NCBI RefSeq assembly: GCF_005863245.1
Contig: NZ_VBUT01000008.1
Span: 1 to 64,000, forward strand
Source of the DNA: Nocardia cyriacigeorgica
GTDB taxonomy: Bacteria > Actinomycetota > Actinomycetes > Mycobacteriales > Mycobacteriaceae
Length of the DNA stretch: 64,000 bases
Direction of reading: 5' to 3'
A program made the position numbers and the translations under genes. Within the stretch, counting starts at the first letter, position 1; the number at the start of each line of letters is the position of its first letter. This document shows positions 24,653 to 32,314 of the stretch, in pieces. Below the pieces are notes generated by a model. The model saw only the letters and a list, made by a program, of their open reading frames with translations, was not told the DNA's origin and made no database searches.

Positions 24653-26029
24653 ATGGTCGATGTGCTAGTCGAAGATCCGAACTCCAGAGTTGGTGCCGCG
24701 GCCCGATTGTCCATGCCGCGTACTCGGATTCGGGTCCTCGCACTGGGCGCCGCGATCGCCGCGGTCCCCGCCTTGTTGATCGCCCTCCAGGTGGTGGCGC
24801 TCACGCAGGGGTTCGAAGGTCCGCTGGAGAGTCTGTGGCGTGATTACGCGGGCACACCGAAGTCGATGACGGTGCCGTGGGCGGGCCTGGTGCTGGCACT
24901 GGTCGGGTTGCCGGTGCGGCGGCGGATCATCGCGCTCGGCGCGGCGGTCGCGATCGACGTCGTCTGTGCGGGTGGGCGGATGCTGGCGGGTGAGCCGTTC
25001 ACGGTGGGCAATGGCCCGGTGATCGTGCTGACCGCGATCGCGGTGCTCGCACTCGTGCGCTGGGACGGCGTGGAACGGCGCAATGCCCTGCACGCGGCGG
25101 CCCTCGGTGCGCTGCTGATCCTGGCCACCAAGGTCGGCGACGTCTGGCTGCACGTCACGATCCTCACCCAGCCGCAAGTGCTCGACGAATACGTGATGCT
25201 CGCCGATCACGCACTCGGTGACCCGTCCTGGGTGATGGGACGGGTGCTCGAGACCCTCGGCCCGTCGGTGGAGGCGGTGCTGCACTGGGTGTACATCGAA
25301 CTGCCCGCCGCGGCGATCGTGGTGGCGGTGTGGCAGTCGCGCGGGGTGGTCTCGACCGGACGCTGGCCCAGCCATTACCTGGTGCGGACGTTCCTGGTGC
25401 TCGGCCTGGTCGGACCGCTGATCTATGTGCTGTTCCCGGTGGTCGGCCCGATGTTCGCCTTCGGGGCCGACGGGGCGGGATTCCAGCTGGGCAATTACTG
25501 GCCGCAGGTCGTCCCGCCGATCGACCGCAATCCCTCGGCCCTGGACTTCGATTCGGTGACCCCGCGCAACTGCATGCCGTCCATGCACACCGCGTGGGCG
25601 CTGGCGGTGTTCCTGCACACCCGCCGCGCCGCCGACGGCAGCCTGGCGCCACGCTGGCTGCGCTGGGGCGGCATGTTCTGGCTGCTGTGCACGCTGGCCG
25701 CGACGCTCGGCTTCGGCTACCACTACGGCGTCGACCTGGTGGCGGGCGCGGTGCTGTGCCTGACGGTGGAGTCGGCGCTGCGCGAGCCGGAGCGCGGCTG
25801 GGGCTGGTTCCGCATCCGGCTGGTCGCCGGCGGTGCGCTCGTGCTGGCCGCCCTGCTGATCTCCTACCGCTACCTGGCCGTGCCGATGGCGGAATACCCG
25901 GTGCTCGCCGGGACCATCGTGATGGCGCTGCTAGCGGCCGTGGCGGCGGCGTTCCACGGAACCTGGTTCGCGCGACGGCAGAAGGCGCGGGCCGAGGAGC
26001 TGGAGCCGGTCGCGGCGTCGGCCGAGTAG
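24653..26029 (+). CDS. PAP2/AUR1-like integral membrane phosphatase or transferase
   Basis: 458 aa, about ten or more hydrophobic helices. The PAP2 active site is split over loops: NCMPSMHTAWALAVFLHTRR (residues about 300-320, with the S-x-H core) and GFGYHYGVDLVAGAVL (G-H-x-x-x-D). This layout (PSMHTAW) is that of the inositol-phosphorylceramide synthase-like (AUR1) branch, which moves phospho-head groups between lipids. A mycolyl- or PI-related lipid role is possible. It ends convergently with the Mrp operon, about 100 bp apart. Confidence 0.85.
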   Translation: MVDVLVEDPNSRVGAAARLSMPRTRIRVLALGAAIAAVPALLIALQVVALTQGFEGPLESLWRDYAGTPKSMTVPWAGLVLALVGLPVRRRIIALGAAVAIDVVCAGGRMLAGEPFTVGNGPVIVLTAIAVLALVRWDGVERRNALHAAALGALLILATKVGDVWLHVTILTQPQVLDEYVMLADHALGDPSWVMGRVLETLGPSVEAVLHWVYIELPAAAIVVAVWQSRGVVSTGRWPSHYLVRTFLVLGLVGPLIYVLFPVVGPMFAFGADGAGFQLGNYWPQVVPPIDRNPSALDFDSVTPRNCMPSMHTAWALAVFLHTRRAADGSLAPRWLRWGGMFWLLCTLAATLGFGYHYGVDLVAGAVLCLTVESALREPERGWGWFRIRLVAGGALVLAALLISYRYLAVPMAEYPVLAGTIVMALLAAVAAAFHGTWFARRQKARAEELEPVAASAE

Positions 26030-26128
26030 GCGGTGCGCTACCGCGGCGTCGTCGAGCAGCAGTCCGGCGGGTGGTTCGGCCGATCCGGGATCTGCCGATG
26101 ACTGCGGGCTCGGCCGGCGTGTGCCCGG

Positions 26129-26479
26129 TCAGTTCCCCGGCCGCTGGTCCAGCTCGTTGCCCAATTCGTTGACCGCGAGCAGGCCATCCCGATGCCGCTG
26201 CTCGCGGTAGGCCGTGCGGCCGATCAGGTGCGCGATCACCGGTGCGGTGAGCAGGGTGAACAGGCCGACGAGCACCAGCATCCAGGCATCAGGGCTGTCG
26301 TAGACTCGGATGATGGTGCCCGCGAGCACCAGGTTCAGGCCGATGACCTGCGGTTTGGTTGCCGCGTGCATGCGCATCAGGGTGTCGGGGAAGCGGACGA
26401 TGCCGATGGCCGCGGTGAAGGCCAGGCCCGCGCCGAGCACGATCAGGATGCCGGAGATCCAGTCCAGGACGGTGATCAT
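26129..26479 (-). CDS. mrpG: Mrp antiporter subunit MrpG
   Basis: 116 aa from the ATG at 26479, which overlaps the mrpF stop (ATGA). Three hydrophobic helices are seen, with the family signature GIVRFPDTLMRMHAATKPQVIG near residue 25-45. MrpG is a small membrane subunit needed for assembly and activity of the Na+(K+)/H+ antiporter complex. Last gene of the operon. Confidence 0.93.
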   Translation of the reverse strand: MITVLDWISGILIVLGAGLAFTAAIGIVRFPDTLMRMHAATKPQVIGLNLVLAGTIIRVYDSPDAWMLVLVGLFTLLTAPVIAHLIGRTAYREQRHRDGLLAVNELGNELDQRPGN

Positions 26480-26736
26480 CGGTCGTCCCGCACTCGGAAT
26501 CGGGAGACGGCGGCCGAGCCGAGGAACCCGACCAGCGCCAGTGCCACGATGGCGGGCACCACGGTGGTGTCGCGGCTGTAGGCGGCCCACACCGCGAGCC
26601 CGCAGATGGCCATCGCCACCAGCGAGTCGATGCCGACCACCCGGTCCAGGGTGCTCGGCCCGGCCAGGGTGCGGTAGGCGGTGATCACCGCGGCCGCCAC
26701 CAACAGAATCGCGGCCGTCACGGCGACGACGATCAT
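26476..26736 (-). CDS. mrpF: Mrp antiporter subunit MrpF
   Basis: 86 aa, three predicted membrane helices. The central GPSTLDRVVGIDSLVAMAIC stretch, with the conserved aspartate in DRVVGID, is typical of MrpF. Its start overlaps the mrpE stop (26733-26736), and its stop overlaps the mrpG start, so the last five subunits are read as one coupled block. Confidence 0.93.
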   Translation of the reverse strand: MIVVAVTAAILLVAAAVITAYRTLAGPSTLDRVVGIDSLVAMAICGLAVWAAYSRDTTVVPAIVALALVGFLGSAAVSRFRVRDDR

Positions 26737-27263
26737 GCGCTCACCTCCGGTACCGAACGGGCCGCCGGACGCTGGAAGCTGGCGATCAGCAGCCGCTCCA
26801 ACCGGCGGGTGGTGCTGTAGAACTTGTCCACCGCCTTATCGCTGCCCACATCCATGACGTGCACGTACACCACGCAGCGTTCGCGATCGAGTTCCAGCAC
26901 CATGGTGCCGGGAATGAGATTGAGCAGATTGGTGCACAGCACCAGCACCAGATCCGATTTGAAGCTGAAGTAGACGCGCAGCACGCCCGAGATGGGCGGC
27001 GGTGCGGGCCGGATCGCGAACCACGCCACCTGCACACTCGATTCGAGCGCGTAGTAGATGCTCACCGCGATCAGCTGGATCAGCGGCACCGGGCGCACCC
27101 AGCCGGTGACCGGCACCCGCGGCAGCGGCAGCGTCACCATGATCAGCGCGCCGACCACGAACCCGGCCAGCACATTGGCCACGCTGAGCCGGCCCCACAG
27201 CGCCACCCATACCGCGGCAAGCCAGCACAGGATGGCGATCCGGATCACAGTTTCCCTGCTCAT
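26733..27263 (-). CDS. mrpE: Mrp antiporter subunit MrpE
   Basis: 176 aa from the ATG at 27263, which overlaps the mrpD stop (ATGA). The family pattern is WGRLSVANVLAGFVVGALIM, then the long helix pair IQLIAVSIYYALESSVQVAW, and the conserved LCTNLLNLIPGTMVLELDRE with YVHVMDVGSDK. Subunit E is required for the stability of the whole complex rather than for ion flow itself. Confidence 0.93.
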   Translation of the reverse strand: MSRETVIRIAILCWLAAVWVALWGRLSVANVLAGFVVGALIMVTLPLPRVPVTGWVRPVPLIQLIAVSIYYALESSVQVAWFAIRPAPPPISGVLRVYFSFKSDLVLVLCTNLLNLIPGTMVLELDRERCVVYVHVMDVGSDKAVDKFYSTTRRLERLLIASFQRPAARSVPEVSA

Positions 27264-28855
27264 CGCGGCTCCGATCCGAGCACGGCGGTGATGTAGACGC
27301 CGCGGTCGCGTAGGTCGTCGGCGGCCCGGTCGGCGATATTCAGGATCGGCCCGGCCCAGACCGTGAGCGCGAGACCCACTCCGACCAGCGCGGCTGTCGA
27401 GGTCACCATCAGGGCTGGCATCCGGCCCGGATCGGCGCGCTCGTCGTAGAGCATGTCGGTGGAATCCTCCACCAGCGTCGGCAGCGTCGCGGCGGCCAGA
27501 TGGCCTTCGGTGGCCTCGGCGCGCGGACGCCAGAACGCCTTGCTCCACACCCGAGCCACCACGTACAGGGTGAGCAGGCTGGTGACCACCGAGCCGGCGA
27601 CCAGCGTCCAGGCCAGCACACTGCCGTTCTGCGCGCCGGCTTGGAGCAGTGCGACCTTGCCGACGAATCCGGAGAACGGCGGGATCCCACCCAGATTCAG
27701 CGCGGGCACCAGGAACAGAATCGCCAGCAGCGGGCTCGCCGCGGCCAGCCCGCCCAGCCTGCGCAGCGACGCCGAGCCGGCTTGACGTTCGATCAGGCCG
27801 ACCACCAGGAACAACGCCGTCTGCACCAGAATGTGGTGGGCGATGTAGTACACCGCGCCCGACAACCCCATCCGGCTGGCCAGGCCGACACCGAAGACCA
27901 TGTAGCCGATATGGCTGACCAGGGTGAACGAGAGCAGTCGCCGGATATCGCTCTGCGCGATCGCGCCGAGGATGCCGACCAGCATGGTCAGCAGGCCCGC
28001 GATGAGCAGCACATTGTCGAAACCGCCGTCGGGGAAGATCAGCGTGTAGGTGCGGATGATCGAGTACACACCGACCTTGGTGAGCAGGCCGGCGAACACC
28101 GCGGTCACCGGCGCGGGTGCGGTCGGATAGGAGTCGGGCAACCAGCTCGACAGCGGGAACACCGCCGCCTTGATGCCGAAGGCGACCAGCAGCACCGCGT
28201 ACACCGCGTTACGAATACCGACCGGCACCTCGTCCATCCGCAGCGCCAGCTGGGCCATGTTCAACGTGCCGGTGGCGCCGTAGGTCAGGGCGATGCCGGT
28301 CAGGAAGATCAGCGACGACAGCATCGACACCATCACATACGACACGCCCGCGCGGATGCGTTCCTCGGTGGCGCCGAGGGTGAGCAGCACGAACGAGGCG
28401 ACCAGCAGGATCTCGAAGCCGACGAACAGGTTGAACAGATCGCCCGCGAGGAACGTCATCGACACTCCGGCGCTCAGCACCAGATAGGTCGGCCAGAAGA
28501 TCGAGGTGGGTTGCTGGGAATCGGCGTCGCGAATGTTCTGGCCCGCACCGTAGACGGCGACCGCGAGCAACACGATCGACGACACCAGCTCCATGGTCGC
28601 GGCGAGCCGGTCCACCACCAGGGTGATGCCGATCGGGGTCTCCCAGGCGCCGACCTGCAAGGCGGTGGTGCCGTCGCGGTCGGCGAGGAACAGCAGCAGC
28701 GCGCAGACCATCACCGCCGCCGACAGGGCGACCAGCGCGACGAGTCGCTGGGTGCGCGGACGACGGCCGAACACCAGCGTGGTCGCGGCCGCGAGCATCG
28801 GGATCAGCACCGGCAGCGGAGTCAGCACCGGCAGCAGGTCGGACGACAGCCTCAT
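27260..28855 (-). CDS. mrpD: Mrp antiporter subunit MrpD (NuoN/L-like)
   Basis: 531 aa, about 14 membrane helices. It belongs to the proton-translocating NADH-dehydrogenase-like family: FLAGDLFNLFVGFEILLVAS (conserved glutamate), FGIKAAVFPLSSWLPDSYPT (lysine of the half-channel), and AQSDIRRLLSFTLVSHIGYM. Together with MrpA it forms the ion-conducting core. Its start overlaps the mrpC stop (28852-28855). A C-terminal tail of about 90 residues beyond the core is seen. Confidence 0.93.
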   Translation of the reverse strand: MRLSSDLLPVLTPLPVLIPMLAAATTLVFGRRPRTQRLVALVALSAAVMVCALLLFLADRDGTTALQVGAWETPIGITLVVDRLAATMELVSSIVLLAVAVYGAGQNIRDADSQQPTSIFWPTYLVLSAGVSMTFLAGDLFNLFVGFEILLVASFVLLTLGATEERIRAGVSYVMVSMLSSLIFLTGIALTYGATGTLNMAQLALRMDEVPVGIRNAVYAVLLVAFGIKAAVFPLSSWLPDSYPTAPAPVTAVFAGLLTKVGVYSIIRTYTLIFPDGGFDNVLLIAGLLTMLVGILGAIAQSDIRRLLSFTLVSHIGYMVFGVGLASRMGLSGAVYYIAHHILVQTALFLVVGLIERQAGSASLRRLGGLAAASPLLAILFLVPALNLGGIPPFSGFVGKVALLQAGAQNGSVLAWTLVAGSVVTSLLTLYVVARVWSKAFWRPRAEATEGHLAAATLPTLVEDSTDMLYDERADPGRMPALMVTSTAALVGVGLALTVWAGPILNIADRAADDLRDRGVYITAVLGSEPR

Positions 28856-29235
28856 TCCTCGGGATCCTCCTGCTCGCGCGTGGCCGCGATCCCGACGTCC
28901 TCCGGGTCGTTCTCGACGTCATCGGTGGTGGTGAGGGTGTAGGAGCGGTAGGCGAGGGCGAGCACGAAGGCGGCGAGGCCCATGGTGATCACGATCGCGG
29001 TCAGCACCATGGCCTGGGCCAGCGGGTCGGCCATCTCCTGATGGGCGGCGTCGGTGGCGCCGGTGATGGGTGGCTTGCCGTCGGCGCCCGCCATGGTGAG
29101 CACCAGCAGGTTCACCGCATTGCCGAACAGGATCATGCCGAGCAGCATTTTCGACACCGCCCGCTCGAGGATCAGATACACCCCGCACGCAACGAGCACA
29201 CCGATGACGATCAGCAGCGTCAGATTCACACTCAT
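28852..29235 (-). CDS. mrpC: Mrp antiporter subunit MrpC (NuoK-like)
   Basis: 127 aa with three helices as in NuoK: TLLIVIGVLVACGVYLILER, LLGMILFGNAVNLLVLTMAG, and AQAMVLTAIVITMGLAAFVL. The last 30 residues are an acidic cytoplasmic tail (DDVENDPEDVGIAAT). It is separated from mrpA by about 70 bp that hold a large inverted repeat, unlike the overlapping junctions in the rest of the operon. Confidence 0.93.
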   Translation of the reverse strand: MSVNLTLLIVIGVLVACGVYLILERAVSKMLLGMILFGNAVNLLVLTMAGADGKPPITGATDAAHQEMADPLAQAMVLTAIVITMGLAAFVLALAYRSYTLTTTDDVENDPEDVGIAATREQEDPEE

Positions 29236-29250
29236 GCTGTGCCCTTCTGC

Positions 29251-29314
29251 GCATGACCGGGGCGCCCTCCGTGGTTACGCAAGCTGCCTCCTCCGGGCGC
29301 TGACCCGGTCATGC
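29251..29314 (-). repeat. Long inverted repeat between mrpA and mrpC
   Basis: The left arm is GCATGACCGGG plus GCGCCC (29251-29267). The right arm is GGGCGC, a 3-nt bulge (TGA, 29301-29303), then CCCGGTCATGC (29304-29314). Seventeen base pairs surround a 27-nt loop that carries GGAGGAGG and GGAGGG runs. The stem includes the mrpA stop codon. It could act as an mRNA stability or attenuation element that sets mrpA versus mrpCDEFG levels. Confidence 0.7.
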
Positions 29315-32134
29315 GGTCGCCTCCCGGACTTCGCTCGGTTCCGGGGATTCGGCCAGTTCGCGGTCCAGCCGCGCGCCCAGGCTGCGCAAGACGTCGAGCA
29401 CCAGCCCGACCACGATGAGGTAGACGCCGAGGTCGAAGAACAGCGAGGTCACCAGCTTGACGTGGCCGAGCAGCGGCAGCGTGACCTCGACGATCGCCGA
29501 CGACAGCGGCGGGGCGCCGAAGATCAGCGAGGTGGTCGCGGTGCCCGCCGCCAGCGCCAGCCCGGCGCCCAGCAGATGCCCGGCCTCCACGGGCAGCGCC
29601 TCACCCAGCTCGTACGGGCCACCGGCCAGGTACCGCAGCACCAGCGCGAGGCCCGCGGTGAGCCCGCCGGCGAACCCGCCGCCGGGGGCGTTGTGGCCGG
29701 AGAAGAAGAAGTAGACCGACAGCACCATCATGGTCGGGAACACCAGGCGGGTGGTGATCTGCATGACCATCGACCGTTCGCGCCGGTCGACCAGCCTGCC
29801 CGCGGGCAGCCAGCTCACCAGCCCCGGCCGGTAGTTCGGCGCGTCCACCGCGCGCGGCGCGCTGCCGAAACGCCTGCTGCGGAACACCAGCGAGGCCACT
29901 CCGGTCGCTGCCACGACCAGCACCGAGATCTCGCCGAGGGTGTCCCACGCGCGAATGTCGACCAGCAGGACGTTCACCGCGTTCTTGCCGCCGCCGAATT
30001 CGTAGGCCGCGCCCGGGATGCGATGCCAGATCGGTTCGGCGCTGCGGGCCGCGACGGCGAACGCGCCGAGCACGGTGACGGTGGCGCCGACACAGGCCGC
30101 GAGCACCGCGCGCCGGACGTTGAACCCGGCGGTGCGCGCGCCCGAGATCTCGGCCGGGAAGGCCCGCAACACCAGCACGAACACCACCAGCGTCAGCGTC
30201 TCCACCAGGAACTGGGTGAGCGCGAGATCGGGTGCGCCGTGCAGCGCGAAGATCACGCCGCAGCCGTAACCGGTGACGCCGACGACCAGCACGCTGGCCA
30301 GACGGTTGCGCAACACCGTCGCGCCCAGCGCCATCGCCACCATGATCGCGCCGATGGCCAGTTGCAACGGCGAATCCCACAGCCGCATCCGCACTCCGGT
30401 CCTGGTGCCGAGGGCCAGCACCACCGACGGCAGGATGATCAGCGTGCCGAGGATGATCGCCTGGCTGACCGGCAGCGAACCACGCTGCACCGAACCCGTC
30501 ATCCGCAGCGACAGCTTGTCCATGCCGCGCAGGGTGGCGTCGTAGGCGCGGTCGGCGTTGCCGAGCAGCGGGCGCGGGGATTCCCCGATCCGGCCCCGGA
30601 AGGTGAAGATCACCAGGCCCGCCGCGACGATCACGATGGTCAGCGCGAGGACGTCGGTGAAGCCGTGCCACAGCAGCAGATGCGCGCCGAGCACGCCGGG
30701 GATCGAGCGCGCGTACGGGCTGATCAGCTCCTCCAGGCCGGGGGCGGCCAGGCCCGCGATCAGGCTGCCCGCGGCCAGCACGGCGGGCGCGCCGAGCAGC
30801 AGCGCGCCGGGGCGATGCCAGTCCGGCTCGGTGACGCCGGGCTTGTCGCCGAACGCGCCCCAGACGAAGCGGGCGCTGTAGGCGACGGTCAGCATCGAGC
30901 CCAGCGTCACCACCACGGTCAGCAGGATCCGGGCCGGATCGCTCAGGACATCGGCGTGCAGGGTGGCATCGAGCGCGCTCTCCTTGGCCACGAACCCGAC
31001 CATCAGCGGGATACCCGCCATGCTCAGCGCCGCGAGCACGGCGACCGCGCACAGCAGCGGCGCACGTCGGCCGAGTCCGGTGAGCGCACGCAGATCACGG
31101 GTGCCCGCACCGTGGTCGACGATGCCGACCACCATGAACAGGCAGGCCTTGAACAGCGCGTGCGCCACGATCAGCGCCAGCCCGGCCAGCGCCGCATCGG
31201 GGGTGCCGATGCCGACCATCAGGATGAGGAACCCGAGCTGGCTGACGGTGCCGAAGGCCAGCACCAGCTTGAGGTCGCTGACCTGCAACGCGCGCACGCC
31301 GGCCAGCAGCATGGAGGCACCGCCGAGCGCCAGCACGATCGGATGCCAGACCGGGTTGGTCGCGAAAACCGGCGCCAGCCGCGCCACCAGGTACACACCG
31401 GCCTTCACCATGGCGGCGGCATGCAGGTACGCGCTCACCGGGGTGGGCGCGGCCATGGCGCCGGGCAACCAGAAATGCAGCGGCACGATGGCCGACTTGC
31501 TGAGCGCCCCGACCAGGATCAGCACCACCGCGACGTTCACCGCGAGCCCGCTGGGCGGCTGCGGCGCGGCGAGCAGATCCGAGAGCAGATAACTGCCGGA
31601 GGTCTGTCCGAGGACGATGATGCCGACCAGCATCGCCAGCCCGCCCGCCGCCGTCACCAGCAGCGCCTGGATCGCCGCGCGACGGCTCTGCGCCTGTTCG
31701 GAATTGTGGCCGACCAACAGGAACGACAGGACGGTCGTGGTCTCCCAGAAGACGAACAGCAACACCATATTGTCGCTGGTGACCAGACCGAACATGGCGC
31801 CGGCGAAGCCGACCATCTGCGCGGCGAAGATGCCGAGCTTCGGCTCGGAGTCCTCGAAATAGCGTCCGCAATAGAAAAGAATCAGCGACCCGATGCCGAG
31901 CACCAGCGCACACATCACCGCGGCCAGCGAATCGAAGCGCAGATCGATATTCATCTCGATGCTCGGCGCCCAGCTGACCCGCGACCGCACGGTCTCGTTC
32001 CAGTTCGCGACGACCCAGCTCAGACTGCCGAGGGGAACGAGGGCGAGCACATAGAACGCGTTGCGACCCATCGCCCGAACGCACAGCGGCGCAAGCAGAG
32101 CGGCCAAGGCATGGGCGAGCAGAATTCCGAGCAA
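29309..32134 (-). CDS. mrpA: Mrp antiporter subunit MrpA with fused MrpB domain
   Basis: 941 aa from a TTG start with GGAGTGAAG upstream. Residues about 1-500 are the NuoL-like proton-translocating part: FVFWETTTVLSFLLVGHNSE, SKSAIVPLHFWLPGAMAAPT, and VSAYLHAAAMVKAGVYLVAR. The middle holds MbhD/E-like helices (APDLALTQFLVETLTLVVFV). The last 180 residues are an MrpB domain: LVFPTMMVLSVYFFFSGHNA, then PGGGFAGGLTAGLALVLRYL. A separate mrpB is therefore absent, as usual for the fused actinobacterial arrangement. The complex exchanges monovalent cations for protons and supports pH and sodium tolerance. Confidence 0.94.
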   Translation of the reverse strand: MLGILLAHALAALLAPLCVRAMGRNAFYVLALVPLGSLSWVVANWNETVRSRVSWAPSIEMNIDLRFDSLAAVMCALVLGIGSLILFYCGRYFEDSEPKLGIFAAQMVGFAGAMFGLVTSDNMVLLFVFWETTTVLSFLLVGHNSEQAQSRRAAIQALLVTAAGGLAMLVGIIVLGQTSGSYLLSDLLAAPQPPSGLAVNVAVVLILVGALSKSAIVPLHFWLPGAMAAPTPVSAYLHAAAMVKAGVYLVARLAPVFATNPVWHPIVLALGGASMLLAGVRALQVSDLKLVLAFGTVSQLGFLILMVGIGTPDAALAGLALIVAHALFKACLFMVVGIVDHGAGTRDLRALTGLGRRAPLLCAVAVLAALSMAGIPLMVGFVAKESALDATLHADVLSDPARILLTVVVTLGSMLTVAYSARFVWGAFGDKPGVTEPDWHRPGALLLGAPAVLAAGSLIAGLAAPGLEELISPYARSIPGVLGAHLLLWHGFTDVLALTIVIVAAGLVIFTFRGRIGESPRPLLGNADRAYDATLRGMDKLSLRMTGSVQRGSLPVSQAIILGTLIILPSVVLALGTRTGVRMRLWDSPLQLAIGAIMVAMALGATVLRNRLASVLVVGVTGYGCGVIFALHGAPDLALTQFLVETLTLVVFVLVLRAFPAEISGARTAGFNVRRAVLAACVGATVTVLGAFAVAARSAEPIWHRIPGAAYEFGGGKNAVNVLLVDIRAWDTLGEISVLVVAATGVASLVFRSRRFGSAPRAVDAPNYRPGLVSWLPAGRLVDRRERSMVMQITTRLVFPTMMVLSVYFFFSGHNAPGGGFAGGLTAGLALVLRYLAGGPYELGEALPVEAGHLLGAGLALAAGTATTSLIFGAPPLSSAIVEVTLPLLGHVKLVTSLFFDLGVYLIVVGLVLDVLRSLGARLDRELAESPEPSEVREATA

Positions 32135-32314
32135 ACTTCACTCCGTCGGGTCGGTGCGGCGGGGTGCTGCGGTCCCATCCTACGTGGGCGGATAGTAGGA
32201 CTTGCGTCCAGGTGCCTATGTGTTCCGCCATATTCGGCCGGACGGGCTATGCCTCCGCAAATCTTCCGGCGGCGGTGAGGAGAGCCGGGAAACCGGTCGG
32301 AGACAGGGGTGGTC

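Noticed and set aside
27500..28942. A 480-codon plus-strand frame opposite mrpD
   Set aside because: Gln/His/Arg-rich antisense product; MrpD on the minus strand is certain.
29054..32278. A 1074-codon open frame on the plus strand opposite mrpA
   Set aside because: Its product is Gln/Arg/His-rich with no fold or motif; it is the antisense shadow of a GC-rich membrane-protein gene whose own frame has clear Mrp motifs.
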